Assembly: GCF_014692525.1 (NCBI RefSeq) | Contig: NZ_JACNYL010000001.1 | Location: 1,302,001-1,366,000, forward strand | Length of the DNA: 64,000 nucleotides | Reading direction: 5' to 3' | DNA from: Sphingobacterium chuzhouense | GTDB lineage: Bacteria; Bacteroidota; Bacteroidia; Sphingobacteriales; Sphingobacteriaceae | Shown here: piece by piece, positions 45,601 through 53,415 of the stretch | Numbering within the stretch: position 1 is the first letter of the stretch | How the letters are laid out: the number at the start of each line of letters is the position of its first letter | The notes under the pieces: generated by a model | Databases searched by the model: none | The model's input: the letters and a program-made list of their open reading frames with translations, nothing else | Told to the model about the DNA's origin: nothing | Program-made: the position numbers and the translations under genes

Positions 45601-46037
45601 ACAGCATGCCCTTCTGTATTACGTACCGTACCTTTTAGTGTTTGCTGCTGTTCGCTAGTTGCATACATGGCCTCGGAAGGTAACGCCTGGATAAGTACTG
45701 TATTACCATTGATTTTATATTTCAGGTTTTGTGAATACAACAGTTGATGTAAGGCCTTCAGCCAAGGTTCATTCCGAACAGTGAAATTGACAATTTGATT
45801 CTCATTCACCTCCCGGGTGTTATACAGAAAATCCTTTCCGGTTTGCTTTCGGATCTTTCTCAAAATAGATTTGAAAGACTCCTTCTCCGCCCGGATGGTC
45901 ACATTCTGAGCGTAGCTATTCGCCGAGACTTGGAGAGAAGCAATGGTTAGAAACAGAGCAATCAGTTTCATATATATCATAATTTTAACGGTACTATTTC
46001 CCATAGCATACCGTAATAAATAAGAAGTTTTATACAT
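42633..46037 (-). CDS. SusC/RagA TonB-linked outer membrane protein with STN domain (PUL 2)
   Basis: 1134-residue TonB-dependent importer. The N-terminus 'MYKTSYLLRYAMG' leads to a signal ending 'ASLQVSANSYAQ'; next are the STN domain (about residues 47-115), a carboxypeptidase-like domain (about 133-205), a plug with 'IQIRGVGSFGAGTGALILVD' and 'LKDASSAAIYGARAANGVIL', and the barrel ending 'MRNFSFGVNLNF'. The FecR and ECF sigma genes immediately upstream fit signalling through STN. It is clearly divergent from the PUL 1 SusC, so the two loci likely import different glycans or fragments. Confidence 0.96.
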   Translation of the reverse strand: MYKTSYLLRYAMGNSTVKIMIYMKLIALFLTIASLQVSANSYAQNVTIRAEKESFKSILRKIRKQTGKDFLYNTREVNENQIVNFTVRNEPWLKALHQLLYSQNLKYKINGNTVLIQALPSEAMYATSEQQQTLKGTVRNTEGHAVVGATVTLVESGQSMATNERGEFVFEKAPNAGTLYINSLGYQPLSIQYTNTSVPDITLSSVLHEVEEVVVVGYGVQTKKELIGSVSSVDGEKLAKRSVPQLSQALTGQMPGVTVIQRSGQPGASGGEIQIRGVGSFGAGTGALILVDGIPTNSFNDIDPNDVASISVLKDASSAAIYGARAANGVILVTTKAGASQDKMVISYNGNWGLQTPTAFPEVVNSWEYATAINETVAGGGGYTKEEIQKFRDGSDPDNYANSDFIGEFFKSNAQQTGHNINLSNRNEKVQYTFSLGYLNQKGIVKKNDYDRYNARLNIITNIRDNLKLTTRLSAIQTTDDQPAVPATLDFARMDQLISQVVRYPSIYPIRMSNGDWGTGVVQKGTPISFLESQSFYKEQSSDIGGNMRLDWSVIPDLTLSAIGGYTQESIRTKLFRASQRVNDNIMLSPSSLQENRPYGSYKTFQALAEYRKQVAQHDFKVLAGYSFEKGYDEDLEAFRQNFPTNDLTEINVGSPDGQTNKGTASEWALESLFARLQYNFAQRYLLEGVVRYDGSSRFPLAKKYAVFPSIAAGWLISEEHFMKDRVGWLNELKLKASYGVLGNQNMLYADGTANYYPYQNILVTGKDYAFGNTISPGVARTQIIDPSLRWESTRTADVGLEGSFLNRRLNFSATYYDRYTYDILVSPGASVSGVLGFEVGLQNSGKLKNSGWEFTLGYQDNIDDWTYGATLNFSTVKNRVRDLGVGNVNQPNGLVGNGSTLFIGHPMQMYYGYKTDGLFVDEADVASWIDMTAVNPNPQPGDVRYLDISGPDGVPDGKVDPVYDRTFLGSRIPKYSYGMNLNIGYKNIDLGVLLQGVSGVSGMLNNHAGWALYGNGNIQRWQYEERWRPDNPNRNAAYPRMEQLASIGSPNTVVSDYWILNASYLRVRNIQLGYTLPKSITDRLKVEGIRLHANAENLFTWHNYRQGWDPEINTGGTYYPIMRNFSFGVNLNF

Positions 46038-46091
46038 TTGATTAGGTAATTGATAAATTAAAGTTTCGTGCTTTATTGGTCGTTATCTGAT

Positions 46092-46121
46092 GCGGGGGTG
46101 TTCCAGCACCCTCGCTTTTTT
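46092..46121 (+). terminator. Plus-strand terminator-like hairpin between fecR and susC (PUL 2)
   Basis: GCGGGGGTG / CACCCTCGC (46092-46100, 46107-46115) with a 6-base loop, followed by a run of six or seven T on the plus strand. It faces against both neighbouring genes. In plus-strand RNA the stem is complete with one G-U pair; in minus-strand RNA that position is an A-C mismatch. It could end an antisense transcript over the SusC start. PUL 1 has a hairpin at the same place. Confidence 0.6.
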
Positions 46122-46133
46122 ATTTATCGTGAT

Positions 46134-47279
46134 TTATTTTTTCAATACATACACTCCTCCTTCTTTAATATTAAAACGTATGGAGGATACTTCTTCCAGA
46201 TTACTTAGCAGCTCCTGTAGGCTACTGGTTCTTTTAAAAGTCCCTGAGAACCGATCTACACTCTCGTATTCATAGGTCACAAATGCAATATCGTACCATT
46301 CGTCTACAACATCCATCAAGTCTTTGATACTGATGTCATCGAAGTAAAAATCTCCCTGCTTCCAGGCTGTTGCTTTTTCGATATCGGCTTTCCGTTTATC
46401 CAGTTTCTCATTACCGAACGCCTGTTCTCCAGGGTGCAGCAAAACCGATTTGCTATCGTTAAAAACCCTTACAGAACCTTCTATTAAGGTTGTTTCTACT
46501 AGTTTTCCCGGCTGTGCGATAACATTGAATTGCGTTCCAAGAACTTCAGTCGTATTATAGGCGGTGATCACGCGGAAAGGACGTGAGGCCTGTGATGCAA
46601 CTTCAAAATATGCCTCCCCTACCAATTGCACTTCCCGTAGATCCGAAGCAAATGCGAGTGGTAAATCTAACTCCGCGTTACTGTTTAACCATACCTTACT
46701 CCCATCTGGCAACAGCACCTGTTGTATCTGCCCTTGTTCTGCAGAGATCTTTAGACGGCGTCCTCTCTGTTTTTCGGGATCAGGAACATGCGCTATAATG
46801 AGCGCCTGATCACTGTTCATGGAAATTCCATATCGATACCATTCGTCCGCGGCCAGTGGGCTGGTGATTTCTTCACGATCTGAAACAGCTAACAACGGTC
46901 CAGTATGGGTTTTAAGATAAATTGGTGTGGTTTCACTGATATCAGGGGACTCGAGTCGCGTATCTACTGAAAATCTTGTATTATAGATAATGGCACCCAA
47001 CACCACACAGACTAATACCGCAGCATATTTAAGATAGGGTTTCCAGCTATAAGAGGGGGCTTCTTTAGGTTGATTTTTAACGATTTCCTCCCATATTCTC
47101 TGCTTTTGAGTTAGTGGAAAAACTACTTCTGACGCATATTTACGATAATAAACATCAAAATATTCCAACAGCTCTTCCGACGGGTTTTCCAAAGCCTCCA
47201 TAAGCCTATGCTCCTCCTCCGGTTGTAATGTATCTTGAAAATAGTTTTTTATTAAATACGCTAGTTCCTGTTTATCCAT
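46134..47279 (-). CDS. FecR family anti-sigma factor (PUL 2)
   Basis: 381-residue inner-membrane regulator from ATG 47279 ('MDKQELAYLIKNYFQDTLQP'); the longer open frame would overlap the sigma gene. The cytoplasmic part is about 85 residues, then the helix 'YLKYAAVLVCVVLGAIIYN'. The periplasmic FecR domain has 'VLLPDGSKVWLNSNAELDLP' and 'TLIEGSVRVF', and the C-terminal DUF4974 'FYFDDISIKDLMDVVDEWYD'. It lies between the sigma gene (52 bases) and SusC (96 bases), the usual order. Confidence 0.95.
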   Translation of the reverse strand: MDKQELAYLIKNYFQDTLQPEEEHRLMEALENPSEELLEYFDVYYRKYASEVVFPLTQKQRIWEEIVKNQPKEAPSYSWKPYLKYAAVLVCVVLGAIIYNTRFSVDTRLESPDISETTPIYLKTHTGPLLAVSDREEITSPLAADEWYRYGISMNSDQALIIAHVPDPEKQRGRRLKISAEQGQIQQVLLPDGSKVWLNSNAELDLPLAFASDLREVQLVGEAYFEVASQASRPFRVITAYNTTEVLGTQFNVIAQPGKLVETTLIEGSVRVFNDSKSVLLHPGEQAFGNEKLDKRKADIEKATAWKQGDFYFDDISIKDLMDVVDEWYDIAFVTYEYESVDRFSGTFKRTSSLQELLSNLEEVSSIRFNIKEGGVYVLKK

Positions 47280-47331
47280 GGTTCGCTGCTCTCTATAATA
47301 AGAACAACATCTGAGGGGAGGAAGTACTATC

Positions 47332-47934
47332 CTACATGAAAAAAAATAAATAAAATAATGAAAGAGGCAGATCCTTTTCCAGCTTCTGCAGTTCTGACCG
47401 GACAACACGCAGAGCACTAACCATCTGGTTCTTAACGGTCTGTATAGATATTCCTAACCGATCGGCAATCTCCTTATGCGAAAAACCCTCAAGTCTACAG
47501 AGCCGAAAAATAAGCTGTTGACGTTCCGGTAGCTTTTCGATAATCTTTTCCAGTGTTTCGTGAAGCTCCTTCGCACTTCTGCTGTCATCCACTACATATC
47601 CGGTATGATCGTTTACATCGGTGAGTGGGGTAAAAAGCTGTTGTTGCCGTTTCATTACCTTTAGTTTATTAAAGCTTTTATTTCGGCAGATGACATATAA
47701 GTAGGCTTCAATATTCCCCTCACAATCTATTCCTTCCCGGCTGTTCCACACCTGCAGGAAAGTATCCTGTACAATCTCTTCAGCACTCTTCACGTCCTTG
47801 AGTACGTTGAAAGCCAACCTGTAAACAGATTCGCTATGCAGGTCATAGATCTGTTTAAATGCCAGTTGATTTCCTTTAATCAATTGTTGTAATATGGAGG
47901 TTTCACTTCCCAACACCGAGTTGTCCGTTAACAA
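47332..47934 (-). CDS. ECF RNA polymerase sigma-70 factor (PUL 2)
   Basis: About 200-residue ECF sigma factor. Region 2 includes 'LAFKQIYDLHSESVYRLAFN' and 'AEEIVQDTFLQVWNSREGI'; region 4 includes 'LPERQQLIFRLCRLEGFSHK' and 'EIADRLGISIQTVKNQMVSA'. The start is uncertain: TTG 47934 gives the longest form and lies only a few bases below the predicted transcription start, GTG 47916 is an alternative. A C-terminal hydrophobic tail 'PLSLFYLFFFM' is present. It should drive PUL 2 after release from the downstream FecR. Confidence 0.92.
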   Translation of the reverse strand: MLTDNSVLGSETSILQQLIKGNQLAFKQIYDLHSESVYRLAFNVLKDVKSAEEIVQDTFLQVWNSREGIDCEGNIEAYLYVICRNKSFNKLKVMKRQQQLFTPLTDVNDHTGYVVDDSRSAKELHETLEKIIEKLPERQQLIFRLCRLEGFSHKEIADRLGISIQTVKNQMVSALRVVRSELQKLEKDLPLSLFYLFFFM

Positions 47935-47942
47935 TTAAGAAA

Positions 47943-47972
47943 CAAAACTATATTTAATTATCAACTTAACAA
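47943..47972 (-). promoter_or_regulatory. Promoter of the PUL 2 sigma gene
   Basis: On the minus strand, TTG at 47972-47970, a 19-base spacer and -7 element TAGTTTTG at 47950-47943: a near-consensus Bacteroidota housekeeping promoter. The predicted start of transcription lies just before the first possible start codon. Confidence 0.7.
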
Positions 47973-48032
47973 AACACTATCCCCCGCCCATCTAACCAAA
48001 ATTATGGGTTCGGCAGTTCTTCGAAATCGTTT

Positions 48033-48177
48033 CGTACCTCCTTCGCTTTTTCTTCGTACCTGGTTTGGGACTTAAGCGGCTGTCTGTCGGGTTGGCTTCG
48101 GCGGGCATCCGATAATCTGTCGGTGCGCACCCGGAGATTTCCCTATAACCGACCGAGGCAGAGACGAAGGTGGTACG
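48033..48177. repeat. GC-rich region bounded by imperfect inverted repeats
   Basis: CGTACCTCCTTCG (48033-48045) and CGAAGGTGGTACG (48165-48177) are inverted repeats with one mismatch. The sequence between is visibly richer in GC than its surroundings and shows short internal repeats (TCTGTCGG twice). No credible gene was found in 47973-48337. It resembles a small repeat or non-autonomous element; no transposase is nearby. Confidence 0.5.
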
Positions 48178-48207
48178 AGGAAGGGGCGAGTTAAACACGA
48201 AGTATAT

Positions 48208-48247
48208 GCGGACTTAAGCGGACTTTAATGGACTTTGGTGGACTTCA
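48208..48247 (+). repeat. Four-unit 10-bp tandem repeat
   Basis: Four successive decamers with the core NNGGACTTNN: GCGGACTTAA, GCGGACTTTA, ATGGACTTTG, GTGGACTTCA. The array ends 90 bases before the start of the orphan gene at 48338. The 12-mer GGACTTAAGCGG also occurs at 48068-48079, 142 bases upstream of its copy in the array (48210-48221). The 10-base period is close to one helical turn, so the cores lie on nearly the same DNA face. Confidence 0.75.
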
Positions 48248-48337
48248 CCACACTTGTTTCTGTTTATACCTGGAATGTTTAGGGAATTTTCTTAACTTCG
48301 TAGGAAAGCAATACTGTGCAACTAACCAAAGTTACGT

Positions 48338-49120
48338 ATGGATCACCTTATCAACAAGTTTATTTCTAAAAAATTACGCAAAAAGGGGGAAAATTATCTA
48401 TTAAGCGAAAACAGTAAATCAACCGCACATACTTTTGGACAATTAAGCAGTATCGCATCCAAAATATACCAATACCTCATTGCGATCAGTCCCCGATTAA
48501 GGGATGGCGGTGTTTTCAACGGGCTGGTTGCTTTATTACGACAGATGCGTAATAATGACCAAACTCTTTCAGAAGAAGAAGCTGCTATTTACACGCATGC
48601 AAATATGCTGGCAGGTTTTTCACTCAACAAACGAGCGTCTTGGGATACCTTGTTACCTTGGCGACCACAATTTGACTTTGATGCCGATCAGCAGGTACAG
48701 GTCTCCTTACCGCTACAGAAAAATTGGATATTAAAAAATTTCCCTGTACGACTCAGCCGTATCGAGATCACTTTTCATATCATCGTCATTAATTTGGAAC
48801 AACCCAAAGAAAAAGAGACGACCGTTCACACGAAGGCGCTCTTTGTCCATCCACATGACAAAGACGGAAGCTTGCGCACCATCCTAAAACCAGTCCTATT
48901 CACAGAGAGCTTGATTCTTGTTATCGGTGTTGCTCGATATCACCTTTTCGACACAGATGGTACCAGAAATAGCGTTTCTGGTAGCGCCTTATACAATGCA
49001 ACAGATATCATGCAGACTTTTCATGTCCGCGATGGCAGGCTGTTGAAAGATGCACCAATTTCCCGCAACGCTTTGCCTCCATTGGCGCCTGATTTTGGAG
49101 AAGGCTCATCTTGGGAATAA
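48338..49120 (+). CDS. Conserved-looking protein of unknown function
   Basis: 260-residue protein from ATG 48338. No signal peptide and no certain membrane segment. The N-terminus is basic ('FISKKLRKKGENYLLSENSK'); the first half is helical, the second half beta-like. No family is recognised. It is preceded by repeats and a decamer array and converges on a TPR/HTH gene 13 bases away, with no operon partner. The style (orphan, repeat-flanked) recalls multi-copy Bacteroidota families, but that is only an impression. Confidence 0.7.
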   Translation: MDHLINKFISKKLRKKGENYLLSENSKSTAHTFGQLSSIASKIYQYLIAISPRLRDGGVFNGLVALLRQMRNNDQTLSEEEAAIYTHANMLAGFSLNKRASWDTLLPWRPQFDFDADQQVQVSLPLQKNWILKNFPVRLSRIEITFHIIVINLEQPKEKETTVHTKALFVHPHDKDGSLRTILKPVLFTESLILVIGVARYHLFDTDGTRNSVSGSALYNATDIMQTFHVRDGRLLKDAPISRNALPPLAPDFGEGSSWE

Positions 49121-49133
49121 ACCCTTTCAGCAC

Positions 49134-50948
49134 TTATTGCGGGTTTGGGCCACGTAAAAAAACTTCCAGATCCACGTCTTTTCCCAATCCGAATTTCTGC
49201 TTCAGCCGGTATTTGAACATCCGGACGCTCTGTGGTTCTACATGAAGTACCTGCGCTATTTGCTTCGTGGTCATCTGCAGGTATATATAAGCGCAGTACT
49301 TTAGGTCCAGAGCCGTCAGTTTCTGAACAGCCTTATCGCTTAGTTGGTTAAAGAACGTTGGATGCAGTTCCTGAATCTGCATTTTGATATCCTCGAAATC
49401 TGCGCGCATCAACATCTCTTCTTTTAACAACTTCTGTATATCCCCGGCTTCCCCATCTTGAATCTTTCCCTGAATCTGTTTAAGCATTTCGTTTTTATGC
49501 TCAATGATTAGTGAATTTGCCAAAGCTTCCTTCTCCAACTGTTCACGTTTCAGATGCAGCAGCTCCTGCTCGGCTTTCAGCCGGGCTTGTTCTTCCTTTT
49601 CGATCTGCAACTGTAGCGCCGTCTGATATGCAGCGTCCTCTTTTTCTTTCTGGAGTTTCTTCTCTCTTTCGATGGCATATCGCAGTCTAAAATGATAGGA
49701 TACAAACATAAAAACAAGACCAAAGAGTAAGGCGGCAGCAATACCGCCATAGAGATAATTCTGTTTCTTACGGAACACCTCACGCTCTTCCAGTAATTTC
49801 AGTTGCTGATCCTTTTTTTCGGTTTCGTACTGTACCTCCAGCTTTTGCGCATTCAACAGTTGCTGTTCATCGAAAATTTTCTTCAATAGCGCTTCCGATC
49901 GTTTTTGGTAGGTCAGGGCAGCTTTTAGATCGCCCTTTTTTTCCGCAATCTTTGTCAGATCCTCATGGATAGCATATTCCAGTTTATAATGGTTGCCTGT
50001 TTCGCCCATCAGCATATTAAGTCCTTGCAGCAGATATTGTTCGGCCAGTTGCAGGTCCCCTTCCTGCTGGGCGAAACTGCTCTTGATACCGTAGACATTC
50101 ACCAGCATATCGGCGGATGCTTCCCTTTTTTGTAATTTTTCCTCCGCCAAATACAAATATCGGAATGCCTCCTGTTTTTTTGTAGCCGAATCTTCAGTAG
50201 AAAAAATCAGATAATAGTTGGCCAGATTGATACAGGTAATGACAAAGGTATTGCCGCTTACTTTTCCCGTATGCTGTTCGTTCAACGCAAAAGACCTGCT
50301 CAGGTAATGAAAAGAACTATCCAGAAGACGCTGCTCCTGTGTTTTCCTATAACGGGCTTGGTACATACTAGAAATACCATTATTCACATTAGCCTGTAGG
50401 CTTACATTGTTTGCCTGTACGGCATATGCAGCACTGGCACGGATATATTTTTCCATCCGCTCCCCATCATCCCATTTGCTATAGGCACCGTAAAGCAAGT
50501 AGTTCAGCCCATATTTTGTTACCGGATCATCGTCGTTTTCCTCGACATATTTCAATCCGGTAAGCGCATCTTCTATTACCGCATCCGGCTGACCAAGGCC
50601 GTTGTTTAGAAATCCTTTCGCTCTATAGGCAATTGCTTTGGATGTATTTTTGGCTGATCGGGCTGCATTTTCCAAGCTCAGATCAAGGAATCTCTTCCCC
50701 TGCATAAGGCTGTCCTGCGAAACATACCAACTGCTTTTATAAGCGTAAAGGTAAGCGAGATCGTCCGGAGATCGTGTAGAAAGAATCGCCTCATCCAGCA
50801 CGGGGAGCACCTCCTTTGTTTTATTTTGCAATTGCAGCTGCTCTACGCTATCCAGCACCGCTTGCGTTGAAGGAAGGATATGCTGCGCCTGGACAAGGGC
50901 ACAGGATAGTATCAAAATAGTATAAAACAAGATTTTTTTTATGTCCAT
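49134..50948 (-). CDS. TPR-containing membrane regulator with C-terminal LuxR-like HTH
   Basis: 604-residue protein. Signal or anchor 'ILFYTILILSCALVQAQ' from ATG 50948 (the TTG 12 bases upstream is less likely). About 350 residues of TPR-like helices follow, then one transmembrane helix 'YGGIAAALLFGLVFMFVSY' near residues 398-420, a long Glu/Lys/Gln coiled coil (about 425-500), and a C-terminal HTH with 'LTALDLKYCAYIYLQMTTKQ' and 'IAQVLHVEPQSVRMFKYRLK'. The architecture is common in Bacteroidota as one-component, membrane-bound regulators. Its target may be the plus-strand operon that starts 270 bases away; this is inferred from position. Confidence 0.85.
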   Translation of the reverse strand: MDIKKILFYTILILSCALVQAQHILPSTQAVLDSVEQLQLQNKTKEVLPVLDEAILSTRSPDDLAYLYAYKSSWYVSQDSLMQGKRFLDLSLENAARSAKNTSKAIAYRAKGFLNNGLGQPDAVIEDALTGLKYVEENDDDPVTKYGLNYLLYGAYSKWDDGERMEKYIRASAAYAVQANNVSLQANVNNGISSMYQARYRKTQEQRLLDSSFHYLSRSFALNEQHTGKVSGNTFVITCINLANYYLIFSTEDSATKKQEAFRYLYLAEEKLQKREASADMLVNVYGIKSSFAQQEGDLQLAEQYLLQGLNMLMGETGNHYKLEYAIHEDLTKIAEKKGDLKAALTYQKRSEALLKKIFDEQQLLNAQKLEVQYETEKKDQQLKLLEEREVFRKKQNYLYGGIAAALLFGLVFMFVSYHFRLRYAIEREKKLQKEKEDAAYQTALQLQIEKEEQARLKAEQELLHLKREQLEKEALANSLIIEHKNEMLKQIQGKIQDGEAGDIQKLLKEEMLMRADFEDIKMQIQELHPTFFNQLSDKAVQKLTALDLKYCAYIYLQMTTKQIAQVLHVEPQSVRMFKYRLKQKFGLGKDVDLEVFLRGPNPQ

Positions 50949-51100
50949 AGGCGTCAACAATTAAAACAAAGTAATGAAATCTACATAAATTGCTAATAAA
51001 CAAAAATACATTAATAATTTATGTAAGCTTCGTTATGTTTCAAAACCCACACATCAACAAAACAATGTAATATATTAAAAATCAATAGTATACAAAAAAC

Positions 51101-51119
51101 GTATATACTTTGTATATAC
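51101..51119. promoter_or_regulatory. Palindrome before the DUF4870 operon
   Basis: Perfect 7-bp dyad GTATATA, CTTTG, TATATAC in an A/T-rich region between the divergent TPR/HTH gene and the operon beginning with DUF4870. The central CTTTG resembles part of a -7 element but does not match TAnnTTTG exactly. A regulator site is possible. Confidence 0.4.
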
Positions 51120-51215
51120 AGAAGAAATGCCGGTAGATGCTTTGTGGAACATTTTATGCTTTGGTTTAACGGTTTATACGGAACTTCACTTCATCATTTT
51201 TTTAACGTATTTATC

Positions 51216-51542
51216 ATGAATCCGAAAACACAATCTATTCTCGCTTATTTGGGCATTTTATGGCTGGTTGCTTTCTTTGGGGGCAAAGAAAAAAGAGACA
51301 GCTTAAGTATTTATCATCTCCGACAAGGGTTAGGTCTTTTGGTCGTCGCTATTCCCGTAAATGTGGTACTGAACGTTATTATTATGCTCGTACCTACATT
51401 AGGTACTCCGCTAAGCCTGGTGAGCATTGTATTCCTAATTTTGATGATATTCGGTATTATCAATGCAGCGAACGAAGTGCAAAAGCCGTTGCCTTTAATC
51501 GGCAAACTATTTGAAAACCAGTTCGCGTTTTTAGACCGGTAG
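51216..51542 (+). CDS. DUF4870 (Tic20-like) small membrane protein
   Basis: 108-residue membrane protein from ATG 51216 ('MNPKTQSILAYLGILWLVAF'), which matches the usual family start; an extended frame opens with GTG 51144 or ATG 51156 and cannot be excluded. Three hydrophobic helices and the cytoplasmic 'KEKRDSLSIYHLRQGLGLL', in which the H-x-R-Q-G pattern is typical, identify DUF4870. Function is unknown. It is the first gene of a plus-strand run that extends to 57310. Confidence 0.8.
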   Translation: MNPKTQSILAYLGILWLVAFFGGKEKRDSLSIYHLRQGLGLLVVAIPVNVVLNVIIMLVPTLGTPLSLVSIVFLILMIFGIINAANEVQKPLPLIGKLFENQFAFLDR

Positions 51543-51554
51543 CTTCTCAATGGT

Positions 51555-51989
51555 ATGAAATATATGATGCCAACGATAAAAATACTGACGATAGGCCTAT
51601 TAGGCCTGTTTATACTTTCGTCCTGTAAGAAGAACAACGATGATCCTGACGAAACTGAGCATACCCCAGGATCATATACGACACTCCCGGTCTATGCTAC
51701 ACAAGAATTCACCTTTGTGATAAAAGACAACGGCGAGCTTTGGGCCAGAGGGAAATACTATACACCTTGGACGGATAACAGCAGCGAGGTAACAACCTAC
51801 GTTCCGGTCTATCCGCACAAAGTCGGGGATAACGCGAAAAAGGCATGGACAAGCACTCGTAATGCCTATTTCCTGCAAAACGACGGTACATTATGGTCCT
51901 GTGGTGGAAATGGATATGGAGTACAATACGATCATCCTCCAAAACGGTTGGATCAAAATTGGCGGGTGACAATCGGGAAAAGCAATTAA
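51555..51989 (+). CDS. Short lipoprotein with RCC1-like repeats
   Basis: 144-residue lipoprotein; Cys24 in 'LFILSSCKKNNDDP' is the likely lipidation site. Two RCC1-type units are visible: 'FTFVIKDNGELWARGKY' and 'NAYFLQNDGTLWSCGGNGYG'. A complete RCC1 propeller needs about seven such units, so this protein is either a minimal form or a truncated remnant. It ends with a stop at 51989. It lies 12 bases after the DUF4870 gene, probably in the same transcript. Confidence 0.7.
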   Translation: MKYMMPTIKILTIGLLGLFILSSCKKNNDDPDETEHTPGSYTTLPVYATQEFTFVIKDNGELWARGKYYTPWTDNSSEVTTYVPVYPHKVGDNAKKAWTSTRNAYFLQNDGTLWSCGGNGYGVQYDHPPKRLDQNWRVTIGKSN

Positions 51990-52056
51990 GCCAATCCGAA
52001 GAAGAGAAGTTTACTTCGTTTACGAAATTTACAATGCCTTAAAAAAAGAATACGTT

Positions 52057-52605
52057 ATGTCAGAACCAAATTCACTCTACGTAAAGATTAAAATAACGAA
52101 AGAAAAATTGCAACAGTTCTTTCAGGACAAACCTCGGACACAGACTATCGATGAAAATTGGCTTACTTGGTGGGACAGCCGGGAGATGTATTCCAAACAA
52201 CCGTTGGAAAATATTCCTGTCTATCGCATGTTTAGCAATAGACATATATTGGACGAACTCATTAAAGATAGAGATTTTGCCTGTTCCGAACAATATGATC
52301 CTATTTCTCAAAATTGGATTTTTGTATCCGTTTTCTTTAGTGAGAACTATACGGAAATATTACCTATGCTGGCTTTCCTAAAAAACTTGGCGAATTATCA
52401 GCATAATGACGGCGGCGGCCTTGCAATGATATATGATTTTTTATGGGGTGAAGGTTCTATAATGGCTTATTTGGAATTTTCCGGTCAGCAGGCTACACTT
52501 AAACCGTATACGAACATAACAGCATTGGAGCCGACAATATTGTATACAGCCAACCAAGCGCTTGAAAAAGCTGTCGATTCATTTAACAAAAACCTAGAAA
52601 CGTAA
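52057..52605 (+). CDS. Cytoplasmic protein of unknown function
   Basis: 182-residue soluble protein, rich in Trp and aromatic residues ('ENWLTWWDSREMY', 'QNWIFVSVFFSENY'). No signal peptide or family recognised. Its size, alpha/beta character and position in a string of unrelated small genes are like those of immunity proteins of contact-dependent toxin systems, but no toxin is present in the window. ATG 52057 is 67 bases after the preceding stop. Confidence 0.65.
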   Translation: MSEPNSLYVKIKITKEKLQQFFQDKPRTQTIDENWLTWWDSREMYSKQPLENIPVYRMFSNRHILDELIKDRDFACSEQYDPISQNWIFVSVFFSENYTEILPMLAFLKNLANYQHNDGGGLAMIYDFLWGEGSIMAYLEFSGQQATLKPYTNITALEPTILYTANQALEKAVDSFNKNLET

Positions 52606-52691
52606 CACAACGGTATAAGACCAGAGTACTGAAACTATATAATCCAAAGGATAGCATCAAAACCACGAAGTAATAAAACAAATTAAAGATT

Positions 52692-53378
52692 ATGTTTTTC
52701 ACCATTCAAAAAATAGAACAAGCAGCACATCATACGGATAAGCTGCAAAATCCAAAGAATCCGGGCAATCCCATGGTATTAGGCATTTACCGGAACAAGG
52801 TTAGTACCATAATCTACACCGTATATACGAAGAAGACCTTTGGTGAGTATTGGGACAAAGTGGAAAACAAAAAGATTCCGAAACGGTTGTGGTCACCCGA
52901 AATGAAGGAATTCTATAAGCAAAAAGCACTGGAAGCACCCAAGCCACCTTTCATTTATAAGATGACGATTTTCGGATGGCTATTTGTTCTTTTCTTCATA
53001 GGAATATTCGGTTACTTAATTTATGATTCGGTCAAACCACCTTTGCCAAAATCAGAGGAATATGTGGCTATGGAAACAGCACCCGCAGAAGGAGATATCT
53101 ACTTTGGTCGGTACGAGATCTATAAAGAAAAGGGAAATCCTCTGGGCATGGAGGGTCGTTTTGGTTGGTTTAAAGTCCTCAAAGTAGATGGAGACGTTTA
53201 TCATATAGCAAAATCAACCGAAATGAACAGAAGCCACAAGCCGAAAGAACAACTCAACAGCACGGATTTTGAAACGGAAAGTATGTCGCCAGTGAAACTA
53301 AAGGAGCAAACAGGTTATAATATCCGCTTCTTATCAGACGATGGGTTGACGGAAATATACATTACGGACAAGAAATAA
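52692..53378 (+). CDS. Single-pass membrane protein of unknown function
   Basis: 228-residue protein with a cytoplasmic basic N-terminal part (about 95 residues), one transmembrane helix 'IFGWLFVLFFIGIFGYLIYD' (about 97-117) and a C-terminal domain of about 110 residues with beta character, likely periplasmic. No family is recognised. It is the third of four consecutive orphan genes in a row, with 86 and 37 bases to its neighbours. Confidence 0.65.
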   Translation: MFFTIQKIEQAAHHTDKLQNPKNPGNPMVLGIYRNKVSTIIYTVYTKKTFGEYWDKVENKKIPKRLWSPEMKEFYKQKALEAPKPPFIYKMTIFGWLFVLFFIGIFGYLIYDSVKPPLPKSEEYVAMETAPAEGDIYFGRYEIYKEKGNPLGMEGRFGWFKVLKVDGDVYHIAKSTEMNRSHKPKEQLNSTDFETESMSPVKLKEQTGYNIRFLSDDGLTEIYITDKK

Positions 53379-53415
53379 AAAATACTTAATTCGTATAACC
53401 ATTTTATAAATTACT

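Noticed and set aside
47941..48337. A possible tRNA or CRISPR-like array in the repeat-rich region
   Set aside because: No cloverleaf or T-loop sequence, and the 10-bp units are contiguous without spacers.
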